Source: Acidobacteriaceae bacterium
GTDB lineage: Bacteria; Acidobacteriota; Terriglobia; Terriglobales; Acidobacteriaceae
DNA: 64,000 nt
NCBI GenBank assembly: GCA_003139095.1
Contig: PLHW01000062.1
Coordinates: forward strand, 124,001 to 188,000
Reading direction: 5' to 3'
Numbering within the stretch: the first letter of the stretch is position 1; each line of letters starts with the position of its first letter. The notes under the pieces are model-generated. The model worked only from the letters and a program-made list of their open reading frames with translations, did no database searches and was not told the DNA's origin. A program made the translations under genes and the position numbers. Positions 34,373 through 41,328 of the stretch are shown piece after piece.

Positions 34373-34906
34373 CTAAATAAACATCTCGTCTTGCGGGACG
34401 CCCATGCCGTTTTTGCCGTGGCGGCGTTTCTGACCGAAGAAAACTTCTACGCCGGTGGAGATGGCGTTCATCAGACCGTTGACTTGGCGCAGGGGAGAGA
34501 CGACGGTTTTGTGGACCATCTCGCTGGTGTCTTCGACTTTGTCCATGGTGCGATTGAGGAGTTCGTCGGCGCGAATGACCTGCAAGCGCGTGCGGTCGAG
34601 GGCGTCGGTGAGGGTGGCATCGATGCGCTGAAGCTGGTTGCGCACGAGCGTGCTGGATTCGGTGATGTTAGACGCAACGGTGTCGAGTTGAGGACGCAGG
34701 TTCGCGACATAAGGACCAATTTCCGCCAGGTAGGTCTGGACCGTGTCCATGACGGGGATCGCCTTGCCCTTGACTTCATTGGCAAGGGCTTCCATCTTGG
34801 CGGTGCTCTTGCGAACGGACAGATAGAGAGCCGCCAGAATCATCGCCTGCAGCACGACCGCGAAGGAGGTCACTGCGATAAAAACTTTTAGCCACGTGTC
34901 ATCCAT
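34373..34906 (-). CDS. DUF948-like membrane-anchored coiled-coil protein
   Basis: 177 residues. One N-terminal membrane span (WLKVFIAVTSFAVVLQAMILAAL is cut here: residues 5-27), then a long amphipathic helix region, e.g. QLDTVASNITESSTLVRNQ near 73 and DELLNRTMDKVEDTSEMV near 113, and a glycine/charge-rich tail. This is the layout of DUF948 proteins, which are membrane-bound stress-related proteins of unknown action. AGGAG stands six bases before ATG. It lies 24 bases after the YtxH-type gene in the same direction; the two often occur together and are likely co-transcribed. Confidence 0.8.
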   Translation of the reverse strand: MDDTWLKVFIAVTSFAVVLQAMILAALYLSVRKSTAKMEALANEVKGKAIPVMDTVQTYLAEIGPYVANLRPQLDTVASNITESSTLVRNQLQRIDATLTDALDRTRLQVIRADELLNRTMDKVEDTSEMVHKTVVSPLRQVNGLMNAISTGVEVFFGQKRRHGKNGMGVPQDEMFI

Positions 34907-34930
34907 AGGCTGCTCCTCGAGAGGTTGGTG

Positions 34931-35251
34931 TTAGATATTCTTGGGCGGCTCGCCTGTGGAAGCGGCAACGGAGGCCGTCTCATTGTAGGCCTGACGTCCG
35001 GCCTCATAGGCGGTGCGGATCTGCTCCTTTTGCTGGTTGATGGCATCGCGGCCGCGGTCGACCCATTCGGATGCCTGCTCGCGCGCCCGGCGAGCCTGCT
35101 GGCGAGCGCGATCGGCGCCCTCCTGGGCTTTGGAGCGAATGGTGTCGCGCATTTCGTCTCCGGCTTTGGGGGCATAGAGAACGCCAACCAACGCGCCCAC
35201 GCCGAGACCCGCAAGAAACCACAACAAAGTACTGCCGTCACGATCCGCCAT
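34931..35251 (-). CDS. YtxH-domain protein
   Basis: 106 residues. LLWFLAGLGVGALVGVLYAPK near residue 9 is the YtxH signature: a glycine-zipper membrane helix followed by APK-GDEMR. The rest is a charged, amphipathic helix (RARQQARRAREQASEWVDR). GGAGG stands five bases before ATG. YtxH proteins are general-stress related and of unknown molecular function; the pairing with the DUF948-like gene supports a membrane stress role. Confidence 0.88.
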   Translation of the reverse strand: MADRDGSTLLWFLAGLGVGALVGVLYAPKAGDEMRDTIRSKAQEGADRARQQARRAREQASEWVDRGRDAINQQKEQIRTAYEAGRQAYNETASVAASTGEPPKNI

Positions 35252-35432
35252 AACTGCCTCCTAAATAGATTCTTGTTCGGATGGTAGCACCGGGATATGT
35301 GAAAGACAATTCATGTACCCCAGCGAGAAGTAGATGTGGCGAGAGGGAGAAGGGTTGCCACGAGTCGAAAGAACCTCCTGTGCAAAATGGGCGGCAAAGA
35401 AGCTCTTGTGCAAGAAGACGCAAAAGCGGAGA

Positions 35433-35897
35433 ATGAGTCGGTTTGGGGAGGTGTTTTTGTCCGATCGCAAGTACCGCCAGCGCGGATACCAGGATTCTGG
35501 ACGCCAGGATTCCGGGAGCGAAGCGAAGAAAACGTTTGAGAAGCCGACGCCGCGAAAAGACCTGACGTTTGGACCGCGGCCGATGAACATGCCGGGCACG
35601 CGGACGGTTTCGCGTTGCGCGGAGTGCGGGGCGCTGCTGGAGAATTTGAGTGAGACATTCGGGCAATGCCCGAAGTGCGGGTTTGATCTGCATTCGTGCA
35701 AGCAGTGCGAGCACTTCGACCCTTCGAGCCGGTTTGAGTGCAACCATCCAATCCCGGCGAGGATCTTCCCAAAAGACAAACGCAATGAATGCGCGTTCTA
35801 TTCAATCCGGGTGAGGCTGGAGAAGGAAACGTCGAGCCAGCGGGCGCAGCGGCCGAACGACGCGCGGCAGGCATTTGAGAATTTGTTTAAGAAATAG
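35433..35897 (+). CDS. Zinc-ribbon protein of unknown function
   Basis: 154 residues from ATG 35433, preferred over earlier in-frame codons because the upstream part (before MSRFGEVFLSDRKYRQRGY) has no conserved look. The N-terminal third is basic and unstructured. A zinc ribbon, RCAECGALLENLSE near residue 60 with GQCPKCGFDLHSC near 76, is followed by CEHFDPSSRFECNHPIPAR, giving up to eight Cys and likely two metal sites. The final part RRxNDARQAFENLFKK-like tail is helical. No enzymatic motif is visible. Neighbours give no hint. Confidence 0.75.
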   Translation: MSRFGEVFLSDRKYRQRGYQDSGRQDSGSEAKKTFEKPTPRKDLTFGPRPMNMPGTRTVSRCAECGALLENLSETFGQCPKCGFDLHSCKQCEHFDPSSRFECNHPIPARIFPKDKRNECAFYSIRVRLEKETSSQRAQRPNDARQAFENLFKK

Positions 35898-35956
35898 TGC
35901 GCGGTCAGCTGGCAGCTATCAGTCCTCAGGCAAAGCCCACAGTGCCAGTGCCACAT

Positions 35957-36685
35957 TTATGGCTTTTGGGTTGGGCGCAAAAGAATTTCGCTGGCGAAGG
36001 ATTGCGGGGATTGCGTCACGAGCATAGCTACGGCGTGAGCGACATCGCCGGCTTGCAGCATTCTCTCCGTTTTCTTTCCTTCGTGCGGGCTGAGATCCGT
36101 ATTGACCGAGCCGGGGCAGATGACCGCGACGCGGATGTTGTGAACGCGCAATTCCTCGGCTACCGAATAGCTCAGGCCATTGAGACCCCATTTGGAGGCC
36201 GCGTAGGCGGCGCCGCCGGGAAGGGCATTCTTGCCGGCGAGGGACGAAATATTAATGATGTGTCCGCTCTGGGCGCGGATCATGAGCGGAGCGAAGCCGC
36301 GAATCATGTAGTAGACGCCGCGCAGATTGGTGTTCATGGTGCGATCCCAGGCCTCGGGCGCGAGTTCGTGGAGAGGCAGTTGCGGTTCCATGATGCCGGC
36401 GTTGTTGACGAGGATATTGAGGCGGTTAAAGGTGCGTTGGACGCGGTCGGCGAGGGATGTGACCGAGGCGAGATCGGTGACATCGCACTCGATGATGGAG
36501 CACTGATGGCCGTTGTTTTGAATGGCGGCGGCGGTGGTTTCGAGAGCGGCGCGGGTACGGCCGCAGAGGACGGTGCGGGCTCCGAGTTCGGCCAACTTGC
36601 CGGCGATGGCTGCGCCGATGCCGCGGCCTGCGCCGGTGACGACTGCGACCTGCCCCGCGAGTGGTTGGGTTGCGCTTTCAGTCAT
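35957..36685 (-). CDS. Short-chain dehydrogenase/reductase (3-oxoacyl-ACP reductase type)
   Basis: 242 residues from the ATG at 36683-36685, which has GGAG seven bases before it; an earlier ATG at 36697 lacks a site. Classical SDR: VVTGAGRGIGAAIAGKL near residue 15, CDVTDLASV, LVNNAGIMEPQ near 92, IINISSLAGK near 142 with the catalytic Ser, YAASKWGLNGL near 157 with Tyr-x3-Lys, and VICPGSVNTDLS. FabG-like in length. Flanking genes do not suggest a pathway. Confidence 0.88.
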   Translation of the reverse strand: MTESATQPLAGQVAVVTGAGRGIGAAIAGKLAELGARTVLCGRTRAALETTAAAIQNNGHQCSIIECDVTDLASVTSLADRVQRTFNRLNILVNNAGIMEPQLPLHELAPEAWDRTMNTNLRGVYYMIRGFAPLMIRAQSGHIINISSLAGKNALPGGAAYAASKWGLNGLSYSVAEELRVHNIRVAVICPGSVNTDLSPHEGKKTERMLQAGDVAHAVAMLVTQSPQSFASEILLRPTQKP

Positions 36686-36893
36686 GACGGACTCCATGGA
36701 AAATCAGGTCGGATTGTGGCAATGTCCATTTTGCGTCATCCGTTCTGCGTCACTCATTTTGCATCATCCAGGCTGCTCCCAGGGTTCATTGTAGGCCGGT
36801 GTTTTTTGTGTGTGGAGCGGATGCCGGGATGGGAATCCGGGTGCCAGGAATCCGGCATCCAAGTTGCCAAGGAGGGAAACGTGCGCAACTCCC

Positions 36894-36922
36894 TTGCCTA
36901 AGCGAGAGTACATCCTTATAAT
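36894..36922 (+). promoter_or_regulatory. Sigma-70 promoter of the exported TPR gene
   Basis: TTGCCT, 17 bases, TATAAT. Predicted start near 36929, so the leader of the gene at 37091 is about 160 bases; it is GC-rich and contains several short inverted repeats. Confidence 0.75.
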
Positions 36923-37090
36923 CCGCTCACCGGACTAATCTTAAGCCGCGCCGGTCTGGATGCGGCCAAGGTTTTGCGGGAGCAGGCCCATGGACCGGCA
37001 AGCTACTCCATGGTGAACCCCGGCGCGCAGATCGCCTGCCGGGCAGTACGTGAATCCCAGCTTTCCTATTAGATCGAAGGAGTCAGAGGA

Positions 37091-38473
37091 ATGAAGAAAA
37101 TCGTTCTTGCGATGTTGCTGGTAGCCGCAATTACCGCCGTCGCGCAAACGGCGCAGGCGCAGAGCCAAGCGACCCCACAGTCCAGTGCAGCGCCTGCGCA
37201 AACGGCGCCGCAAAAGAAAGAGATCAAAGATCCGGCCGAATACAACGCTTACGTTGGGGCGATTCAGCAAACGGATGCGGCAGCGAAGGTCAGCGGCCTG
37301 GAGGCTTTTCTGACACAGTATCCCAACAGCGTGATGAAGGAAGATGCTCTGGAACTGCTGATGGGCGCCTACGAGCAGGCGGGAAACGCGGCGAAGACGG
37401 ACGAGACGGCGCAGAAGGTTTTGCAGGCGAACCCGTGCAATCTGCGGGCGCTGGCGTTGCTGTCATTCACCAAGCGCGCGATGGCTGAGGCAGGCCAGAA
37501 TGCGGCGCAAAATTTGACCGAGGCCGGGCAGTACGGCGAGCGGGGCTTGCAGTGCGTGCAGACGGCAACCAAGCCGGCGGGCACGTCGGACGCGGATTTC
37601 GACAAGCTGAAAAAGGAAACCTCGGGAATTTTTAATGGCGCGGCGGGAATCGCGGCGTTCCAGACGAAAAATTATCCGAAGGCGCAACAATATCTGCAGG
37701 CGGCGGTGGATGCCGATCCGCCGGACGTGAGCAGTCTGCGGGACGTGTATCCGCTGGCGCTGGCGTACCTGACGCCGCCGATTTGTCCGCCCCCGGCTCC
37801 GGCTGGCGGCGACGCTGCGGCCGCTGCCGCGGCGAACACAGCGTGCTCGGGCCCGGACAAAGAAACGGCTGGGTTGTTCTACATCGCACGCGCGTCGGCC
37901 CTGGCGCAGGGAGCGGGCAAGGCACAGATCGCGAAGTTTGGTGCGAGCAAATACAACAAGTTTCATGGCAGCACCGAGGGCTGGGACGATCTGCTGGCGA
38001 AGGCCGCGACCGCTACTTCGGCCCAAGGCATCACTATCACGCAGTATGTTCCGCCGACTCCGGCGCAGCAGTGCGCGGATTTGCTGAAGACCAAGAAGGT
38101 GGAAGAGATGGCGTTTGCGGAGTGGGAACTGTGCCTTTCCGAGGGAGCGCCGGCGGATGTGGACAAGGTGTGGACGACGCTGAAGGGCAAGCCTCTGCAA
38201 ATGGTGGCGCAGGTGATGAGCATCGAATCGCCAAAGGAGTTGAAACTGGCGGGCAGCTCGGACGACATCGATGCGAAGCGGGCCGACATCGATCTGGGCT
38301 TTGCGGCGGCGATTCCGGTGAAGGACCGGCCGAAAGAGGGGGCGGATCTGCAGTTTGAGGGGACGCCGACTTCTTATGTGCCGAAGCCATTTGTGATGAC
38401 AATGAGCGATGGCGCACTGCTGGTGAAGGCTCCGCCGAAGAAGCCGGCCGCGACGCACAAGAAGGCGCAGTAA
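37091..38473 (+). CDS. Exported TPR-like protein
   Basis: 460 residues. Signal peptide MKKIVLAMLLVAAITAVAQ with AQAQ cleavage. TPR-type helix pairs occupy about residues 45-265 (YNAYVGAIQQTDAAAKVSGLE, LTQYPNSVMKEDALELLMG, FQTKNYPKAQQYLQAAVDA). Residues ~250-262 are a Pro/Ala-rich loop with several Cys (PPICPPPAPAGG). The C-terminal domain (LQMVAQVMSIESPKELKLA) has no known motif and ends in a Lys/Pro/Ala-rich tail. Such proteins are frequent in Acidobacteriota and probably act as periplasmic scaffolds. GAAGGAGTCAGAGG precedes ATG. It ends at a good terminator. Confidence 0.82.
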   Translation: MKKIVLAMLLVAAITAVAQTAQAQSQATPQSSAAPAQTAPQKKEIKDPAEYNAYVGAIQQTDAAAKVSGLEAFLTQYPNSVMKEDALELLMGAYEQAGNAAKTDETAQKVLQANPCNLRALALLSFTKRAMAEAGQNAAQNLTEAGQYGERGLQCVQTATKPAGTSDADFDKLKKETSGIFNGAAGIAAFQTKNYPKAQQYLQAAVDADPPDVSSLRDVYPLALAYLTPPICPPPAPAGGDAAAAAAANTACSGPDKETAGLFYIARASALAQGAGKAQIAKFGASKYNKFHGSTEGWDDLLAKAATATSAQGITITQYVPPTPAQQCADLLKTKKVEEMAFAEWELCLSEGAPADVDKVWTTLKGKPLQMVAQVMSIESPKELKLAGSSDDIDAKRADIDLGFAAAIPVKDRPKEGADLQFEGTPTSYVPKPFVMTMSDGALLVKAPPKKPAATHKKAQ

Positions 38474-38493
38474 GCGCGCGGTTGCGGAAGTTG

Positions 38494-38525
38494 AAAAAGG
38501 GCGGCCCCAAACGGGCTGCCCTTTT
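38494..38525 (+). terminator. Rho-independent terminator
   Basis: AAAGGGCGGCCC-CAAAC-GGGCTGCCCTTT, with one G-T pair, and A/T runs on both sides. It follows the exported TPR gene by 21 bases. Confidence 0.85.
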
Positions 38526-38608
38526 GCATTGGTTAAGAGTTGGGGCACGCACCTGGCTCGGTGGAAGAGGCGCCTCCCGACAATCGACGTGAGAGCGTCT
38601 GAAACGGT

Positions 38609-38887
38609 CTAGCGGACCTGTTTTCGGTCAAGTGAAAAGGGGCGCGCGCTGCGCGGTGGGCGCTTGACGCCGGCGCGCAGGGAGCGGACGTCGATTTTCA
38701 GTTCCTGCATGGTGCGGCTGAGGGTGTTGCGGTGCATGCCCAGTTCGCGGGCGGCCTTGCATTGGTTGCCGCGATTCTCTTCGAGCACGGTGAGGATGAA
38801 GCGCTTTTTGAATTCGCGAACCGCCTCGGAATAAAGAATGTTGCTTTTGTACATCTGAAGGACGAGCGCTTCCAGTTGATCTTTCAC
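38609..38887 (-). CDS. Fis-type DNA-binding protein
   Basis: 92 residues. The centre, FKKRFILTVLEENRGNQCKA near residue 26 and ARELGMHRNTLSRTMQELKI, is the Fis-type (HTH_8) helix-turn-helix found at the C-terminus of NtrC activators, here as a stand-alone protein. The N-terminal 20 residues (LEALVLQMYKSNILYSEA) could form the dimerisation helix, as in Fis. A basic tail of 25 residues follows. It is the last gene of a leftward purC-cvpA cluster with gaps of 28 and 47 bases. Confidence 0.85.
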   Translation of the reverse strand: MKDQLEALVLQMYKSNILYSEAVREFKKRFILTVLEENRGNQCKAARELGMHRNTLSRTMQELKIDVRSLRAGVKRPPRSARPFSLDRKQVR

Positions 38888-38934
38888 TGCGGCCTCATTT
38901 CCGCACCTTCACGGACAAACTTGCCGATACTGGA

Positions 38935-39492
38935 TTACTTGGACGGACCGTTTGGCGTTGGGCGATTGCTGTCCACCGCCGAGGGCGCGTGCCGCAAATA
39001 ATCCAGTCCCTGGTAAAAGCGAAGGCGCAATTCTGACGGTGCGAGCCAGATCACCGCCCTTCCGCCAACCAGGAAATAGGGAGCCAATTGAGAATTCGCC
39101 AGCCACTTTTCGGCGGGCGCGAAGGCGGCGACTGATAGAAGGACAATCGCCACGACCAAAGCGCCGCGCAGCAACCCCAAGGCGGCTCCCAGAATACGAT
39201 CAATCGTGCTTAAGCCGGCTTTCTTCATCGCCCAGCGCGCGATTCGTCCGGCGAAACCGGCCAATATCAGAACCGCGAAGAAGATGATGAGAAAAGCAGC
39301 AATTTCGCCGACCCACGGCGACTTCAAGTAAATTGCGAACCAACTCGCCAGACGCTGGTACTGCCAGGCGGCTAACAGGTATCCGACGACCAGACCGGCC
39401 AAGTGAAAGGCCTCGTGGAAGAAGCCTTCAATGGCCGCGCCGATCACCGAAAATGCCAGAAATGCCAGGATGATCCAGTCGGCAACGCTCAT
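38935..39492 (-). CDS. cvpA: CvpA-family membrane protein
   Basis: 185 residues from ATG 39490-39492. Four hydrophobic segments: ADWIILAFLAFSVIGAAIEG, LAGLVVGYLLAAW, IAAFLIIFFAVLILAGFAG and ILGAALGLLRGALVVAIVLL. The pattern GxxxGxxxE/F in helix 1 and the LGxxxGLLRG motif of helix 4 identify CvpA (colicin V production), a membrane protein associated with purine genes and bile or stress resistance. The C-terminus ends in a polar tail. It lies 28 bases downstream of purC, mirroring the cvpA-purF link of E. coli. Confidence 0.85.
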   Translation of the reverse strand: MSVADWIILAFLAFSVIGAAIEGFFHEAFHLAGLVVGYLLAAWQYQRLASWFAIYLKSPWVGEIAAFLIIFFAVLILAGFAGRIARWAMKKAGLSTIDRILGAALGLLRGALVVAIVLLSVAAFAPAEKWLANSQLAPYFLVGGRAVIWLAPSELRLRFYQGLDYLRHAPSAVDSNRPTPNGPSK

Positions 39493-39520
39493 AGCCAAAG
39501 TTCCGGAGCGAGCGTGACGA

Positions 39521-40432
39521 CTAGACTTCCAACTCGCGTCCCGTCAACTGACGATACGCCTCGAGGTACTTTTCGCTTGTCCGTCGCGCAACCTCTTGAG
39601 GGAGGGCAGGCGCGGGCGGTTGTTTGTTCCAGCGAATTTCTTCGAGGTAATCCCTTACATATTGCTTGTCGTACGAATTTTGCGCTTTGCCCGGTGAATA
39701 CGTGTCGGCCGGCCAGAAGCGCGAGGAATCCGGTGTGAGAACTTCATCCGCCAGGGTGATGCCCCTGGCGGTCATGCCAAATTCAAACTTGGTGTCGGCA
39801 ATGAGAATGCCGCGCTGCCGCGCGTAGTCAGCGGCTTTTCTATAGATGCTCAAAGTGAGATTGCGGAGCTGATGGCTCAGGCCGGGATCGACGAGCTTGC
39901 ACATTTCTTCGAACGAGATGTTGATGTCGTGGCCGGTGGTGGCTTTGGTGGCGGGCGTGAAGATCGGCTCGGGGAGCTGATCCGATTCCTTCAGGCCGAA
40001 GGGCAGCTGAATGCCGCAAACCGTGCCGCTGGCTTTGTACTCTTTCCAGCCAGAGCCCGAGAGATAGCCGCGCGCGACACACTCGACGGGAAACATCTGG
40101 GCGCGGGCTACCATCATGGAACGGCCGCGGAGTTCGTCGGCGTGCTTGCGAACCGCCTCAGGGTAGCGGCTTACGTCGGCGGTGACGAGATGGTTGGGGA
40201 CGATGTCCTGGAGAAAGTCGAACCAGAAAAGCGAAAGCTGAGTGAGGACGCGGCCCTTGTGGGGAATGCCGGTTGCGAGCACGTAGTCGAAGGCGGAGAT
40301 GCGGTCGGTGGCGACGAAGAGCAGGTGGTCGCTGTCGAGGTTGTAAACGTCGCGGACTTTCCCGCTGGCGAATAACTCCAGATCGGTATAGTCGGTTTCG
40401 AGAAGAACGGGGTCTAGAATTTCGGGGCTCAT
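39521..40432 (-). CDS. purC: SAICAR synthetase
   Basis: 303 residues from ATG 40430-40432, the long (monofunctional eukaryote/acidobacterial-like) type. Ligates aspartate to CAIR with ATP in purine synthesis. Motifs: LFASGKVRDVYNL near residue 19, LLFVATDRISAFDYVLATGIP near 36, FPVECVARGYLSGSGWKEY near 114, and ADTKFEFGM near 211. The last part LTPDSSRFWPADTYSPG is typical. It has its own -35/-10 pair upstream and heads an operon with cvpA and a Fis-like gene. Confidence 0.96.
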   Translation of the reverse strand: MSPEILDPVLLETDYTDLELFASGKVRDVYNLDSDHLLFVATDRISAFDYVLATGIPHKGRVLTQLSLFWFDFLQDIVPNHLVTADVSRYPEAVRKHADELRGRSMMVARAQMFPVECVARGYLSGSGWKEYKASGTVCGIQLPFGLKESDQLPEPIFTPATKATTGHDINISFEEMCKLVDPGLSHQLRNLTLSIYRKAADYARQRGILIADTKFEFGMTARGITLADEVLTPDSSRFWPADTYSPGKAQNSYDKQYVRDYLEEIRWNKQPPAPALPQEVARRTSEKYLEAYRQLTGRELEV

Positions 40433-40464
40433 GATCAAATTTAACCGGGAGAAAACTGACGCGT

Positions 40465-40492
40465 ATTTTATTCGCCGTAGCGGATTTGTCAA
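40465..40492 (-). promoter_or_regulatory. Promoter of the purC operon
   Basis: On the minus strand TTGACA (40492-40487), 16 bases, TAAAAT (40470-40465); start predicted near 40458, 26 bases before the ATG. No PurR-like dyad was seen. Confidence 0.7.
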
Positions 40493-40734
40493 CGCCTTCC
40501 GTCACGGGGCTCAGGTTGGGTTGGAAGCCGCAGGAAGGAAAAGAGTTGACAGTTCCAGTGTACGCGAGAATGGGCGTCTGGCAGGCGGTTTGGCGGATTA
40601 TGAGTGTGGAAAAACTGAGGAAGGTTCTGGAAAAAAAGGCGGCGAGTTTTTCAAGGAAACAAGCAGAAAAATGGCGGGTACGTCAAGGGCGAAGTGAAAT
40701 TTTTCTTTCTGCGCGGAATCCTGAAGAGATTTCT

Positions 40735-41019
40735 TCAAAACCGGCTGGGCCACTTACGGGCGGCGTGGAAAACAAGCAGCAACTCTACAGTGTCTTCGCG
40801 CACGCGGTAAGGAACGATATACGGAGTGCCGGAAACCACCAGCTCCCGAGTGCCGGCTACGCGCCCGGGTCGGCCTGAAGCGGGAAACCGTTTCAGAATT
40901 TCGACCGCAGTAAGAATCGCCGCAACGGTTCGGTCGGCAGCGGCGGGACTTTCTTGCGAGATGTATTCGGCCTCGGCAATCAGGCTATCGAGGGCTACTT
41001 CCAGCCACTTAACGCGCAC
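40735..41019 (-). CDS. RelE/ParE-family toxin
   Basis: 94 residues. N-terminus VKWLEVALDSLIAEAEYISQ is the ParE/RelE first helix; ILKRFPASGRPGRVAGTREL near residue 42 and YIVPYRVREDTVELLLVFH near 67 are the core strands; it ends in AARKWPSRF. ParE-type toxins poison gyrase and RelE-type cut mRNA at the ribosome; this sequence fits ParE/RelE in general and the activity cannot be chosen. Its start overlaps the antitoxin end by 11 bases, so translation is coupled. Confidence 0.9.
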   Translation of the reverse strand: MRVKWLEVALDSLIAEAEYISQESPAAADRTVAAILTAVEILKRFPASGRPGRVAGTRELVVSGTPYIVPYRVREDTVELLLVFHAARKWPSRF

Positions 41020-41257
41020 GGCGCGTCCATCGCTTCAGCCTTTGCTCTACTTCCTTGTCGCTGGCAAACTCACCGCGATCAGCCGCGGCAATCGCCTTCT
41101 TGATTTCATTGATTTGCCATTCGTTCACGGAAACATATTCCTGAATCGCCTGGGCGGCTACGAAGGAGCGGCTCCGGTTCATCGATTTGGACAAACGGTC
41201 GAGCCGGTTTTTGAGTTTGGCATCCAGGCGGAGCGTGAGAACCGAAGATTCAGACAT
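41009..41257 (-). CDS. Ribbon-helix-helix antitoxin
   Basis: 82 residues. VLTLRLDAKLKNRLDRLSKS near residue 6 is the RHH (CopG/ParD) DNA-binding strand-helix, followed by SRSFVAAQAIQEYVSVNEW. The C-terminal 35 residues (IKKAIAAADRGEFASDKEV) form the extended toxin-binding part. It precedes the toxin in the operon and should repress it through the GTATAC repeats at the promoter. Confidence 0.9.
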   Translation of the reverse strand: MSESSVLTLRLDAKLKNRLDRLSKSMNRSRSFVAAQAIQEYVSVNEWQINEIKKAIAAADRGEFASDKEVEQRLKRWTRRAR

Positions 41258-41260
41258 AAT

Positions 41261-41297
41261 GTATACATTGTATATCAGTTGTATACGGACTGGTCAA
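41261..41297 (-). promoter_or_regulatory. Promoter-operator of the toxin-antitoxin operon
   Basis: Minus strand: TTGACC (41297-41292), 17 bases, TATACA (41274-41269), start near 41262. GTATAC occurs at 41261 and 41281, exactly 20 bases apart, with GTATAT at 41270 between. An RHH antitoxin dimer array bound here would cover the -10 and spacer. Confidence 0.75.
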
Positions 41298-41328
41298 TCC
41301 AGAATTTAACACGGTTCAAGCACATCTC

